Below, in pieces: positions 46,787 to 54,937 of a stretch of DNA of 64,000 nt. A program made the translations under genes and the position numbers. This DNA is from Nonomuraea deserti (GTDB taxonomy: Bacteria; Actinomycetota; Actinomycetes; Streptosporangiales; Streptosporangiaceae): NCBI RefSeq assembly GCF_004348685.1, contig NZ_SMKO01000018.1, positions 25,135 to 89,134 on the forward strand, written 5' to 3'. The notes under the pieces were generated by a model, which was not told where the DNA came from, did not search any database, and saw only the letters and a program-made list of their open reading frames with translations. Within the stretch, counting starts at the first letter, position 1, and each line of letters begins with the position of its first letter.

Positions 46787-49303
46787 ATGTCTGAGCTGCC
46801 CCGGCACAACCTTCCCGCCGAGCCCAACCGGTTCGTGGGCCGCGAACGCGACGTCGGCGACCTGCGCCGGCTGATGGGCGAGACCCGGGTGGTGACGCTG
46901 TGCGGGGTCGGCGGCATCGGGAAGACCCGGCTCGCGCTGCGGGCGGCCGCCGGGCTGCTGTCCTCCTACCCGGGCGGCGTCTGGCTGGCGGAGCTGGCCG
47001 GGGTCGGCCGCCCCGAGCTCGTGGAGCGGGAGCTCGCCGGCGTGCTCGGCGTGCGCGAGGAGGCCGGCCGCCCGCTGCTCGACACGGTGGCGGCCAGGCT
47101 CCGCGGTCAGCCCTGCCTGCTGCTGCTCGACAACTGCGAGCACTTGGTCGAGCGGTGCGCGGAGGTGGTCGCGGCACTGATCGCGGCCTGCCCGCCGCTG
47201 AGCGTCATGGCGACCAGCAGGGAGCCGCTGCGCATCGCCAGCGAGCTGGTGTGGCGGGTGCCGCCGCTCGAGCTGCCGCCCGTCACGGGCCGTTCCGACG
47301 CCGAGTCGGTGCGGTTGTTCCTCGACCGCGCGGCCGCCGCCGGCACGCGGCTGGGCCCCGGCAGCCTGCCGGACGTGGCGCGCCTGTGCCGGGCGCTCGA
47401 CGGGCTGCCGCTGGCCATCGAGCTGGCCGCGGCCCGTACGAGCCTGCTCAGCCCCGGGCAGATAGCCGACCGCGTCGACGACAGGTTCGCGTTGCTGACG
47501 ACCGGTGGCCGTACCGCTCCCGCCAGGCAGCGCACGCTCCTCTGCACCGTCGAGTGGAGCCACGACCTGCTGTCCGCCAAGGAGCAGGTGCTGCTGCGCC
47601 GGCTGGCGGTGTTCGCCGGCCCGTTCGACCTCGACCTGGCCGAGCAGGTCTGCGCGGAGCCGCCGATCTCCGAGGTGGAGATCGTCGACCTGCTCGGCGG
47701 CCTGGTCGACAAGTCGCTCGTGCTCTGCGACGAGGGCCGCGCACGCTACTGGCTGCTGGAGACCATCAAGCGGTACGCCGCCGAGCGCCTCGACACGGCG
47801 AGCGAGCGGGAGATCCTGCGCGAGCGGCACCTCGACGCGCTCTGCGAGCTGCAGGAACACCATTTCGCCACCGAGCTGGTCGAGCCGGGCGTGCCCTGGG
47901 AGGGCCGGCTGGAGGCGCTGACCACGAGCCGGAGCCTGGCCGACGACCAGCGGGTGGCGCTCGGCTGGGCCGCCGAGTCCGGCAACCCGGCGCTGGGCCT
48001 GCGCCTGTGTGCCGCCGGCACGGCGCTGCTGCCCGTCGGCGGCAACCCGGCGGAGATCGTCGCCTGGACGGAGCGGCTGCTGGCACTCGACCTGTCGGAG
48101 GTGCCCGGCGAGCTGATCGCGCGGGCCGAGGCCTGCCTCGCGTACGGGCTGGAGGCGCGTGACGAGCTGGACCGCTCGCTGGAGGTGGCCGGGCGGAGCC
48201 TGGCCAGGCTGCCGCCCGGCGACGCGTTCACCCGCTGCGTCCTGCACAGCGTCATCGTCGTGGTGCTGCTGCGCATGGGCAGGCCCGACGAGGCGCTGCC
48301 GCACGCGCAGGAGTGCCTGGACCTGGCCACCCGGTCCGGCGACACCTGGAACCAGGCGGCGGGGCTGGCCGGGCTGTCGGCGGTGGCCCTGACGCGCGGC
48401 CGGCTGCGGGAGGCGCAGCGGCACGGCGAGGAGGCGCTCGCGCGGGCGCGCGAGCACGGTCACCGCTGGATCATGGCGCGGACGGCAGCCCAGCTCGGCT
48501 CGGTGGCCGAGGCCCGTGGCGACCTGGTGACGGCCAGGTCCCGCTACGAGCTGGCCGTTCCGTGGCTGCGGGAGCTGGGCGGCGACCTGGAGCTGGCGCG
48601 CTGCCTGGCCAGGATCGGCAGGGTGGCGGCGATGTCGCACGATTTCGGCGTCGCCAGGGAGCGGCTGGCGGCGAGCCGCGCGCTGGCCGGGGAGACGGGG
48701 CAGCGCCAGGACATGGCCCGCTGCCTGGCCGGGCTGTCGGTGCTGGCGGAGTGCGAGGGCGATCTCGCCGGCGCGGTGCTGGCCGCGGCCGCGGCCACCA
48801 CAGTACGCGACTCGATCGGCCGGCGCCCGGCCGCGCCGGGCGACCCGAGCGGCCGGCACTCGGCCGCGTTGCGCGACCTGAACGGCCGGCACTCGGCCGC
48901 GCCGGGCGACTCGATAGGCCGGCACTCGGCCACGGCGCGGATCGAGGAGTTGCTCGGCCGGGCCAGGGCCCGGCTGGGAGAGGGCCGCACCACCTCGTTG
49001 TGGTCGCGCGGCCGGGCGATGGACTCTGACGACGCCGCGCGCCACGTGCTGGAGAGCGAACCGCTCGCGGCCGGGACACACGCGGTGACCGAGCCCGTCA
49101 GGCACTCGCTGCTGACCGCTCGCGAGCGGGAGGTCGCCGGGCTGCTCACCCGCGGCCTGTCCAACCGGGCCATCGCGGAGGAGCTGGTGATCAGCCCCGC
49201 GACGGTGGCGCGCCACATCGCCAACATCATGGAGAAGCTCGGCTACACCTCGCGGGCGCAGATCGCGGTGTGGGCCGCGGAACACCCCAGGGCTTCTGCA
49301 TAG
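46787..49303 (+). CDS. Large ATPase/LuxR-family transcriptional regulator, copy 1
   Basis: An 838-aa protein: MSELPRHNLPAEPNRFVGRE, an NB-ARC/AAA-type ATPase with Walker A GVGGIGKTRLAL (about 40-51) and Walker B LLLLDNCEHL, then helical tetratricopeptide-like repeats, and a C-terminal LuxR/NarL helix-turn-helix (LTAREREVAGLLTRGLSNRA, about 777-835). ATG 46787 is preferred (GGGGTGA upstream); ATG 46772 and a GTG at 46655 that overlaps the ANL stop are alternatives. A 33-bp repeat array sits before the DNA-binding domain. It is paralogous to the protein at 49815. Confidence 0.93.
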   Translation: MSELPRHNLPAEPNRFVGRERDVGDLRRLMGETRVVTLCGVGGIGKTRLALRAAAGLLSSYPGGVWLAELAGVGRPELVERELAGVLGVREEAGRPLLDTVAARLRGQPCLLLLDNCEHLVERCAEVVAALIAACPPLSVMATSREPLRIASELVWRVPPLELPPVTGRSDAESVRLFLDRAAAAGTRLGPGSLPDVARLCRALDGLPLAIELAAARTSLLSPGQIADRVDDRFALLTTGGRTAPARQRTLLCTVEWSHDLLSAKEQVLLRRLAVFAGPFDLDLAEQVCAEPPISEVEIVDLLGGLVDKSLVLCDEGRARYWLLETIKRYAAERLDTASEREILRERHLDALCELQEHHFATELVEPGVPWEGRLEALTTSRSLADDQRVALGWAAESGNPALGLRLCAAGTALLPVGGNPAEIVAWTERLLALDLSEVPGELIARAEACLAYGLEARDELDRSLEVAGRSLARLPPGDAFTRCVLHSVIVVVLLRMGRPDEALPHAQECLDLATRSGDTWNQAAGLAGLSAVALTRGRLREAQRHGEEALARAREHGHRWIMARTAAQLGSVAEARGDLVTARSRYELAVPWLRELGGDLELARCLARIGRVAAMSHDFGVARERLAASRALAGETGQRQDMARCLAGLSVLAECEGDLAGAVLAAAAATTVRDSIGRRPAAPGDPSGRHSAALRDLNGRHSAAPGDSIGRHSATARIEELLGRARARLGEGRTTSLWSRGRAMDSDDAARHVLESEPLAAGTHAVTEPVRHSLLTAREREVAGLLTRGLSNRAIAEELVISPATVARHIANIMEKLGYTSRAQIAVWAAEHPRASA
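48809..48940 (+). repeat. Four 33-bp in-frame repeats in LuxR copy 1
   Basis: Units start at 48809, 48842, 48875 and 48908 and encode DSIGRRPAAPG, DPSGRHSAALR, DLNGRHSAAPG and DSIGRHSATAR. The paralogue at 49815 has a single short linker (REAIGQFGAPGR) at this place, so the array expanded after the duplication. Confidence 0.92.
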
Positions 49304-49359
49304 GGATCTGCATATTCCGCCCCATGCATGCACGAGACGCCCTCCCTACCGTTGGCCCC

Positions 49360-49788
49360 ATGGATGAGCGCATCGTCATGGTGGACCCGGACACCGGCCT
49401 GAAGCTCACCGAGGAGCAGCTGGACGAGAGGTCCGCCATGGCGACCGTCCAGTTGCGGCGCAGAGGCGTACGCGCGGGCGACACCGTGCTCATCTGCCTG
49501 CCCGTCGGAGCCGACCTGATGATCGCGACGGACGCGGTGATCGCCGCGGGCGGCGTCGCCTGCCCGCTGCCCGCCGATCTCGACGTCGACACCCTCAGGT
49601 CCCGCATCCGGGAGAGCGGCGCCCGCGTGCTGATCTCCGAGGCGCCGCGGGCGCTGGAGGCGGCGGACGAGACACGCGTACGGATCGTGATGGGCGTCGC
49701 AGACCTGGGCGCTCTACCTCCCTATCCGATCCGTCGTGATTTCTGCACGCAAAGTGATCGCATCGAGCGCCGAAGCAGTGGAGACTGA
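49360..49788 (+). CDS. N-terminal fragment of an adenylate-forming protein, copy 2 (shorter)
   Basis: A 142-aa protein from ATG 49360: MDERIVMVDPDTGLKLTEEQ, then VQLRRRGVRAGDTVLICLPV and TDAVIAAGGVACPLPAD. It follows the same ANL N-terminal pattern as the 45915 gene, including Gly-Asp-Thr-Val and the Ala-Gly-Gly turn, but ends about 100 residues earlier with an unrelated tail (RRDFCTQSDRIERRSSGD). TACCGT (49347-49352) stands seven bases before the ATG and no RBS is seen, so it is again possibly leaderless. It starts 56 bp after LuxR copy 1 and precedes LuxR copy 2. Confidence 0.75.
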   Translation: MDERIVMVDPDTGLKLTEEQLDERSAMATVQLRRRGVRAGDTVLICLPVGADLMIATDAVIAAGGVACPLPADLDVDTLRSRIRESGARVLISEAPRALEAADETRVRIVMGVADLGALPPYPIRRDFCTQSDRIERRSSGD

Positions 49789-49814
49789 GCGGGACGGACA
49801 GTCCCCGCGACCCC

Positions 49815-52268
49815 ATGGGCCCCCACATGATGGCGCAAGTCCCGCACAATCTTCCCGCGGAGCCCAACCGCTTCGTCGGGCGCGCGCGAGACGTGGCCGA
49901 GCTGAGCGCGCTGGTCCATGAGGAGCGCGTGATCACGCTCAGTGGCGTCGGCGGCATCGGCAAGACCCGCCTGGCGCTGCGCGTCGCGGCGCGGGCGATG
50001 CCCGGGTTCCCCGACGGCGTGTGGCTGGTCGAGCTGGCCCGCATCAGCCGGCCCGCGCTCGTCGTCAACGAGCTGGCCGAGGTGCTGGGCGTGCGCGACG
50101 AGACGCCGGGGAGGCTGCTCGACGGCCTGCGGGTGCGCCTGCGCGCGGCCAGAACGCTGATCGTCCTCGACAACTGCGAGCACCTGGTCGAGCGGTGCGC
50201 CGAGCTGGTGGCGGAGCTGATCGCCGAGTGCCCAGGGCCGGCGTTCCTGCTCACCAGCCGCGAGCCCCTGCGCATCCCCGGCGAGCTGGTGTGGCGGGTG
50301 CCGCCGCTCGAGCTGCCCGACGACCACCACCCGGACGCCGAGTCCGTGCTGCTCTTCGTGGAGCGGGCGCTGGCCGCCGGCGCGCGCGGGGTGCCGGGCA
50401 GCATGGACGACGTCGTACGCCTGTGCCGCGCGCTCGACGGCCTGCCGCTGGCGCTGGAGCTGGCGGCGGCCCGCACCAGCCTGCTGAGCCCCGGCAGGAT
50501 CGCCGACCGCATCGGCGACAGGTTCAGGCTGCTCACCACCGGCGACCGTACCGCCCCCGCCCGGCAGCGCACGCTCCTCGCCACCGTCGAGTGGAGCCAC
50601 GACCTGCTCACGCCCGGGGAGCGGGTGCTGCTGCGCCGGTTGTCGGTCTTCGCCGGGCTGTTCGACCTGGAGCTGGCCGAGCGGGTGTGCGCGGACGGCG
50701 GCATCCTGCGCGGCGCCGAGCTGCTCGACCTGCTCAGCGCTCTGGTCGACAAGTCGCTGGTGCTCCACCCCGGCGCCGCCGGTCGCTACCGCCTGCTGGA
50801 GACCATCAAGCAGTACGCCGCCGAGCGCCTGGAGGAGGCGGGCGAGGCGGCACAGCTGCGCGACAGGCACCTGCGCGTGATCTGCGAGGAACTGGAGCAG
50901 TGCTACGGCGCCGACTCGCTCAACCGCGGGATGCCCTGGGCGGCGATCAAGCAGGCGTTCACCAGGGGGCGGTCCCTGCTCGACGACTGCCGCGCGGCCG
51001 TCGACCGGGCGGTGGAGTCCGGGCAGCCGGTGCTGGGGCTGCGGCTGGCGAGCACGGCCCTGGCGATCCAGGCCGTCCGCGGCGACCTCGGCGAGAGCGT
51101 CGGCTGGCACGAGCGGCTGCTCGCGCTCGATCTGTCGGGGATGCCGCCCGAGCTGGTGGCGGTGGCCAACGGCGGCCTGGCGTACGGGCTGGAGCTCGGC
51201 GACGAGCTGGCCCGCGCGGAGGAGCTCATCGTGCGGGCCGTCGAGGAGCAGAAGAGACACCCCTACACGCACTGGCTCGGCATCAACTACTGCGTGGCCC
51301 TGACCGTGTTCTTCCGCAGGGGGAAGAGCAAGGAGGCGCTGGCCTACCTCGACGAGCTGGAGGCCGCGGCCACCGACCACGACGACCTGTTCAACCTGGC
51401 CACCGTACGGATCGCCCAGCTGAACCTGGCGCTCTTCCAGGGTCGCCTGCGCCAGGCCCAGCGCTACGGCGAGGAGGCGCTGGCCATCGCCAGGAAGACC
51501 GGTCACCACTGGACCCTGGCCAGGGCGCTGACCCATCTGGGCGCGGTGGCCGAGGCCGCCGGAGACCTGGAGACGGCCATGTTCCACCACGCCTCGGCGC
51601 TGCCGCTGCTCGCGGACATGGACAATCGGATCGAGCTGGCCCGGTGCCACACCAAGATCGCCAGGGTGGCGGCCGGGCTGCGCGACTTCGCGACCGCCGG
51701 TGAGCACGTGGCCGCCGGCCTGGCCCTGAGCATGCAGACCGGCCAGCGGCGCGGGATCGTCCGCGCTCTCATGGCGCTGTCCGCGCTGGCCAGGGCGCAG
51801 GACGACATCGAGGGCGCGGTGTCGGCCGCGGCGGCCGCCACCGCGCTGCGCGAGGCCATCGGGCAGTTCGGCGCGCCCGGCCGCGTCCAGGAGCTGCTGG
51901 CGCTCGCCCGCGCGCGGCTCGGTGAGGGCCGGGTGGCGCTGCTGTGGGCCCAGGGCATGAAGCAGATGCCCGAGGAGGTGGCCGCCCGGGCGCTCGACCG
52001 CGCCCGATCCGGGGCGGCCGCGCCGGGGCCGGCGGGGTCCTCGGCGCTTCCCGGCCTGCGCTACGACGGGCTGACCGGCCGGGAACGGCAGGTCGCGGGA
52101 CTGCTCACCCGGGGAATGAGCAACCGGGCCATCGCGCTGGAGCTGGTGATCAGCCCGGCGACCGTGGCCAGGCACGTCGCCAACATCATGGAGAAGCTGG
52201 GCTTCGACTCGCGCGCCCAGATCGCGGTATGGGCGGCCAAGCACGGGATGGACGCGGAGCGAACCTAA
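49815..52268 (+). CDS. Large ATPase/LuxR-family transcriptional regulator, copy 2
   Basis: An 817-aa paralogue of the 46787 protein, aligning along its length: HNLPAEPNRFVGRARDVAEL, Walker A GVGGIGKTRLAL (about 44-55), LIVLDNCEHLVERCAELVAE, DGLPLALELAAARTSLLSPG, TPR-like helical repeats, and the C-terminal LuxR domain (LTGRERQVAGLLTRGMSNRA, about 750-810). Starts at 49815, 49827 and 49830 are all possible; none has a clear RBS. It comes 26 bp after the second ANL fragment, repeating the organisation of the first cassette. Confidence 0.93.
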   Translation: MGPHMMAQVPHNLPAEPNRFVGRARDVAELSALVHEERVITLSGVGGIGKTRLALRVAARAMPGFPDGVWLVELARISRPALVVNELAEVLGVRDETPGRLLDGLRVRLRAARTLIVLDNCEHLVERCAELVAELIAECPGPAFLLTSREPLRIPGELVWRVPPLELPDDHHPDAESVLLFVERALAAGARGVPGSMDDVVRLCRALDGLPLALELAAARTSLLSPGRIADRIGDRFRLLTTGDRTAPARQRTLLATVEWSHDLLTPGERVLLRRLSVFAGLFDLELAERVCADGGILRGAELLDLLSALVDKSLVLHPGAAGRYRLLETIKQYAAERLEEAGEAAQLRDRHLRVICEELEQCYGADSLNRGMPWAAIKQAFTRGRSLLDDCRAAVDRAVESGQPVLGLRLASTALAIQAVRGDLGESVGWHERLLALDLSGMPPELVAVANGGLAYGLELGDELARAEELIVRAVEEQKRHPYTHWLGINYCVALTVFFRRGKSKEALAYLDELEAAATDHDDLFNLATVRIAQLNLALFQGRLRQAQRYGEEALAIARKTGHHWTLARALTHLGAVAEAAGDLETAMFHHASALPLLADMDNRIELARCHTKIARVAAGLRDFATAGEHVAAGLALSMQTGQRRGIVRALMALSALARAQDDIEGAVSAAAAATALREAIGQFGAPGRVQELLALARARLGEGRVALLWAQGMKQMPEEVAARALDRARSGAAAPGPAGSSALPGLRYDGLTGRERQVAGLLTRGMSNRAIALELVISPATVARHVANIMEKLGFDSRAQIAVWAAKHGMDAERT

Positions 52269-52278
52269 GCTCGTCCTC

Positions 52279-53067
52279 ATGCCTTTCGCGCCCAACTTCC
52301 CCGTCATGCTGAGGACCGAGGACGGGGTTCGCATCGACGCCTCGCACACTCCCGCCAGGCTGCCCGCCGCCGGGGCCGATCCGGCGCCGTCAGGGCCCCT
52401 GGACGTCGGGATCGTGGTGGCGCACGGCTTCACCGGTTCGTGGCGCGAGCGGGCCGCGCGCCGCATCGTGCACGTGCTGAGCCGCTACGGCGGCGTGGTG
52501 GCGTTCGACTTCCGCGGCCACGGCCGTTCTGGCGGCCTGACCACCGTGGGGGACGCGGAGATCCTCGACGTGGACGCCGCCGTCAGGCACGCCCGGGTGG
52601 TCGGCTACTCCAGGATCGCGGTCGTGGGCTTCTCCATGGGGGCGGCGGTGGCCGTACGCCATGCGGGGCTGATGCGCGGCGTGGACGCGGTGGTCGCGGT
52701 GAGCGGCCCCGCCCGGTGGTACTACCGGGGCACCAGGCCGATGCGGCAGGTGCACTGGGCCATCGAGCGGCGGGCCGGCCGGCTGGCGGCCCGGCTGGTC
52801 AAGCGCACCAGGATCGCTCCCGGCGCGTGGGACCCGATCCTGATGCCGCCGCACGAGGCCGCCGGGCTCATCACGCCGGTTCCGCTGCTGATCGTCCACG
52901 GCGAGGCCGACGCGTTCTTCCCGGTGGAGCACGCGCACCAGCTCCACGACGGCGCGCGCGAGCCGAAGGAGCTCTGGATCGAGCCGGGGTACGGCCACGC
53001 GGAGACCGCCGCCACCCCTGAACTCATCGGCAGAATCGGCAAATGGATCTCTTCGAACTTTTCGTGA
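52279..53067 (+). CDS. Alpha/beta hydrolase
   Basis: A 262-aa protein with the oxyanion motif VVAHGFTGSWRERAAR, the nucleophile elbow GFSMGAAVA (Ser), a probable catalytic Asp in LLIVHGEADAFFP and the His in GYGHAETA. It is soluble, with no signal peptide. The substrate is unknown; esterase or lysophospholipase-like. It starts 10 bp after LuxR copy 2, so it may be the last gene of that unit. Confidence 0.92.
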   Translation: MPFAPNFPVMLRTEDGVRIDASHTPARLPAAGADPAPSGPLDVGIVVAHGFTGSWRERAARRIVHVLSRYGGVVAFDFRGHGRSGGLTTVGDAEILDVDAAVRHARVVGYSRIAVVGFSMGAAVAVRHAGLMRGVDAVVAVSGPARWYYRGTRPMRQVHWAIERRAGRLAARLVKRTRIAPGAWDPILMPPHEAAGLITPVPLLIVHGEADAFFPVEHAHQLHDGAREPKELWIEPGYGHAETAATPELIGRIGKWISSNFS

Positions 53068-53339
53068 GTAATACACGTCTACCTAGGGCGGATGGATAAA
53101 AACCGCCGGGAGAAAGTCCCTGGGGACGGAAGCCGTCGTGACGGTGACCATGGGACATACTTCAGTAGTCAGGCGGTCGCCCACCGTGGCTCGCCGCCGG
53201 CGGATCACCATGGGTAAGGCGATCCGCACTTTCAGTGCCTCCATCGGGTGGATCACCGTGGGGAGTGGGGTATGCACTGTGAGTGGCGGGGTCTGCACCT
53301 AGCGTTGCGGGGGCGCGCTGGGTGCACATCCCGCACGAC
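53068..53339. repeat. Gene-free region with eroded repeats
   Basis: Between the hydrolase and the ALDH terminator no convincing gene is seen. From about 53148 to 53265 short blocks GACCATGGG, CACCGTGGC, CACCATGGG and CACCGTGGG recur at irregular spacing, with GGATCACC repeated twice (53198 region and 53249 region). A 71-codon minus-strand frame exists but looks like translated repeat, not a gene. Confidence 0.4.
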
Positions 53340-53369
53340 GAGGGCCCCGCGGCCGGCCGCGGGGCCCTC
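53340..53369. terminator. Perfect 30-base palindrome, bidirectional terminator
   Basis: A perfect palindrome with half-arm GAGGGCCCCGCGGCC (53340-53354) lies 11 bases past the aldehyde dehydrogenase stop and between convergent genes. No clear T-tract on either side. Confidence 0.75.
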
Positions 53370-53380
53370 ATTCCGTCCGG

Positions 53381-54814
53381 TCAGCCGAGCCGGGCGATGG
53401 TCTTGTACTCCAGATAGCCGTTGAGCCCCTCCGGGCCGAGTTCGCGGCCGATGCCGCTGGCCTTGTAGCCGCCGAAGGGCGCGTTGGTCTCCAGCATGTA
53501 GCAGTTGACGCCGTACGTCCCGGTGCGGACCTGGCGGGCCACTTCCATGCCGTGGTCGGTGTCGGCCGTCCACACCGTGCCGGCCAGGCCGTAGTCGCTG
53601 TCGTTGGCGATGCGGACGGCGTCGGCCTCGTCGTCGTACGGGATCACGGCCAGGACCGGGCCGAAGATCTCCTCGCGGGCGATGCGCATGTCGTTGGAGA
53701 CGCCGGCGAAGACGGTGGGCGCGACGTACCAGCCCCGGTCGTACGGCCGGTCGAGGCCGCCGACCACGATCTTGGCGCCCTCCTCCATGCCGATCCTGAT
53801 GTAGCCCTCGACGCGTTCCTGCTGCCGCTTGGCCACCAGGGGGCCGATGCCGGTCGCCGGGTCGGCGGGGTCGCCGACGGGCTGGGAGCCGACCATGTTC
53901 GCGATGGCGTCCACGACCTCGTCGTAGCGGTTGCGCGAGGCCAGGATGCGGGTCTGGGCCACGCACGCCTGGCCGTTGTTCATGAGGCTGGCCATGGACA
54001 GGAAGCCCATGCCGGCGGCCAGGTCGGCGTCGTCGAGGATGATGGCGGCGGACTTGCCGCCCAGTTCCAGGCTGACCCGCTTGAGCTGCTCGCCGCAGAT
54101 GGCCGCGATGCGCCGGCCGGCCGCCGTCGAGCCGGTGAAGGCCACCTTGTCGACGCCCGCGTGCGAGACCAGGTGCTCGCCCGTCTCGCGGCCCGCGGGC
54201 ACGATGTTCAACACGCCCGCGGGCAGGCCCGCCTCGACCGCCCACTCGGCCAGCAGGTACGCGTCCAGCGGCGTCTCCGGCGCCGGTTTGAGCACGACCG
54301 TGCAGCCGGCCAGCAGCGCGGGCGCGAGCTTCGTCATCGTGACGAACTGCGGCACGTTCCACGGCACCACGGCCGCCACGACGCCCACGGGCTCCCTGCG
54401 CACGGTGAGCGGGCCGAACAGCCCCGGCCGCTCCTCCTCCTGCTGGAACGTCTTGCCGAGCTCGGCGTAGAACTGCAGCATGCCGAGCGGCTGGGGTGCC
54501 TGCGCGAGGTTGGAGAAGGTGATGGGCGAGCCCATCTCCTCCGTGATGAGCTGGGCCATCTCGCCCTGCCGCTCGTTGTAGATCGCGGCCAGCCTGCTGA
54601 TCACCTCGGCCCGCTCGGCGAACGTCATCCGGGGCCACGGCCCGTGGTCGAACGCCTGCCTGGCGGCCGCGACCGCGCGCTCCACGTCCTCGGGCGTGCC
54701 GTCGGGCACCCGGCCGACGACCTCCTCGGTGTGCGGGGAGATGACGTCTATCGTCGCGGTGCCCGCCGGGGCCACCCATTCGCCCCCGATGAACAGCTTG
54801 TCGTGCTGGCGCAT
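53381..54814 (-). CDS. NAD(P)-dependent aldehyde dehydrogenase
   Basis: A 477-aa ALDH. Active-site Glu in SLELGGKSAAII, catalytic Cys in NNGQACVAQTR, cofactor motifs VPWNVPQFVTMTKLAPAL and FTGSTAAGRRI, and the C-terminal NAPFGGYKASGIGREL. It oxidises an aldehyde to the acid; the branch resembles the betaine-aldehyde/long-chain group, substrate unknown. ATG 54814 follows AGGAGGCTCACGAC. A TetR-like operator lies about 20 bases upstream of the start. Confidence 0.97.
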   Translation of the reverse strand: MRQHDKLFIGGEWVAPAGTATIDVISPHTEEVVGRVPDGTPEDVERAVAAARQAFDHGPWPRMTFAERAEVISRLAAIYNERQGEMAQLITEEMGSPITFSNLAQAPQPLGMLQFYAELGKTFQQEEERPGLFGPLTVRREPVGVVAAVVPWNVPQFVTMTKLAPALLAGCTVVLKPAPETPLDAYLLAEWAVEAGLPAGVLNIVPAGRETGEHLVSHAGVDKVAFTGSTAAGRRIAAICGEQLKRVSLELGGKSAAIILDDADLAAGMGFLSMASLMNNGQACVAQTRILASRNRYDEVVDAIANMVGSQPVGDPADPATGIGPLVAKRQQERVEGYIRIGMEEGAKIVVGGLDRPYDRGWYVAPTVFAGVSNDMRIAREEIFGPVLAVIPYDDEADAVRIANDSDYGLAGTVWTADTDHGMEVARQVRTGTYGVNCYMLETNAPFGGYKASGIGRELGPEGLNGYLEYKTIARLG

Positions 54815-54833
54815 GTCGTGAGCCTCCTGCTTG

Positions 54834-54847
54834 ACCGAATGCTTGGT
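54834..54847. promoter_or_regulatory. Likely TetR-type operator of the aldehyde dehydrogenase gene
   Basis: ACCGAATGCTTGGT is an imperfect palindrome (ACC...GGT with ACCRA half-sites) just upstream of the ALDH RBS. No TetR gene is adjacent, so the regulator would act from elsewhere. Confidence 0.45.
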
Positions 54848-54900
54848 TGCCCTGGGGATGCCTCAAGGTGACCGAACCATGTTCTGGACGCGCACGCAAG

Positions 54901-54928
54901 AGGGGTGCGGCCTGTGCGCCGCACCCCT
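54901..54928 (-). terminator. Terminator hairpin after the M14 carboxypeptidase gene
   Basis: AGGGGTGCGGC (54901-54911) and GCCGCACCCCT (54918-54928) form a perfect 11-bp stem with a six-base loop, ten bases past the stop codon. Confidence 0.75.
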
Positions 54929-54937
54929 CCGCCGCTG

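Noticed and set aside
46574..49333. 919-codon minus frame antisense to LuxR copy 1
   Set aside because: An antisense shadow with Arg/Gln/Pro-rich content and no motifs; the plus strand has a complete ATPase/LuxR protein.
53083..53298. 71-codon minus frame in the gap before the aldehyde dehydrogenase gene
   Set aside because: It translates imperfect repeats, has no RBS and no recognisable composition of a real protein.
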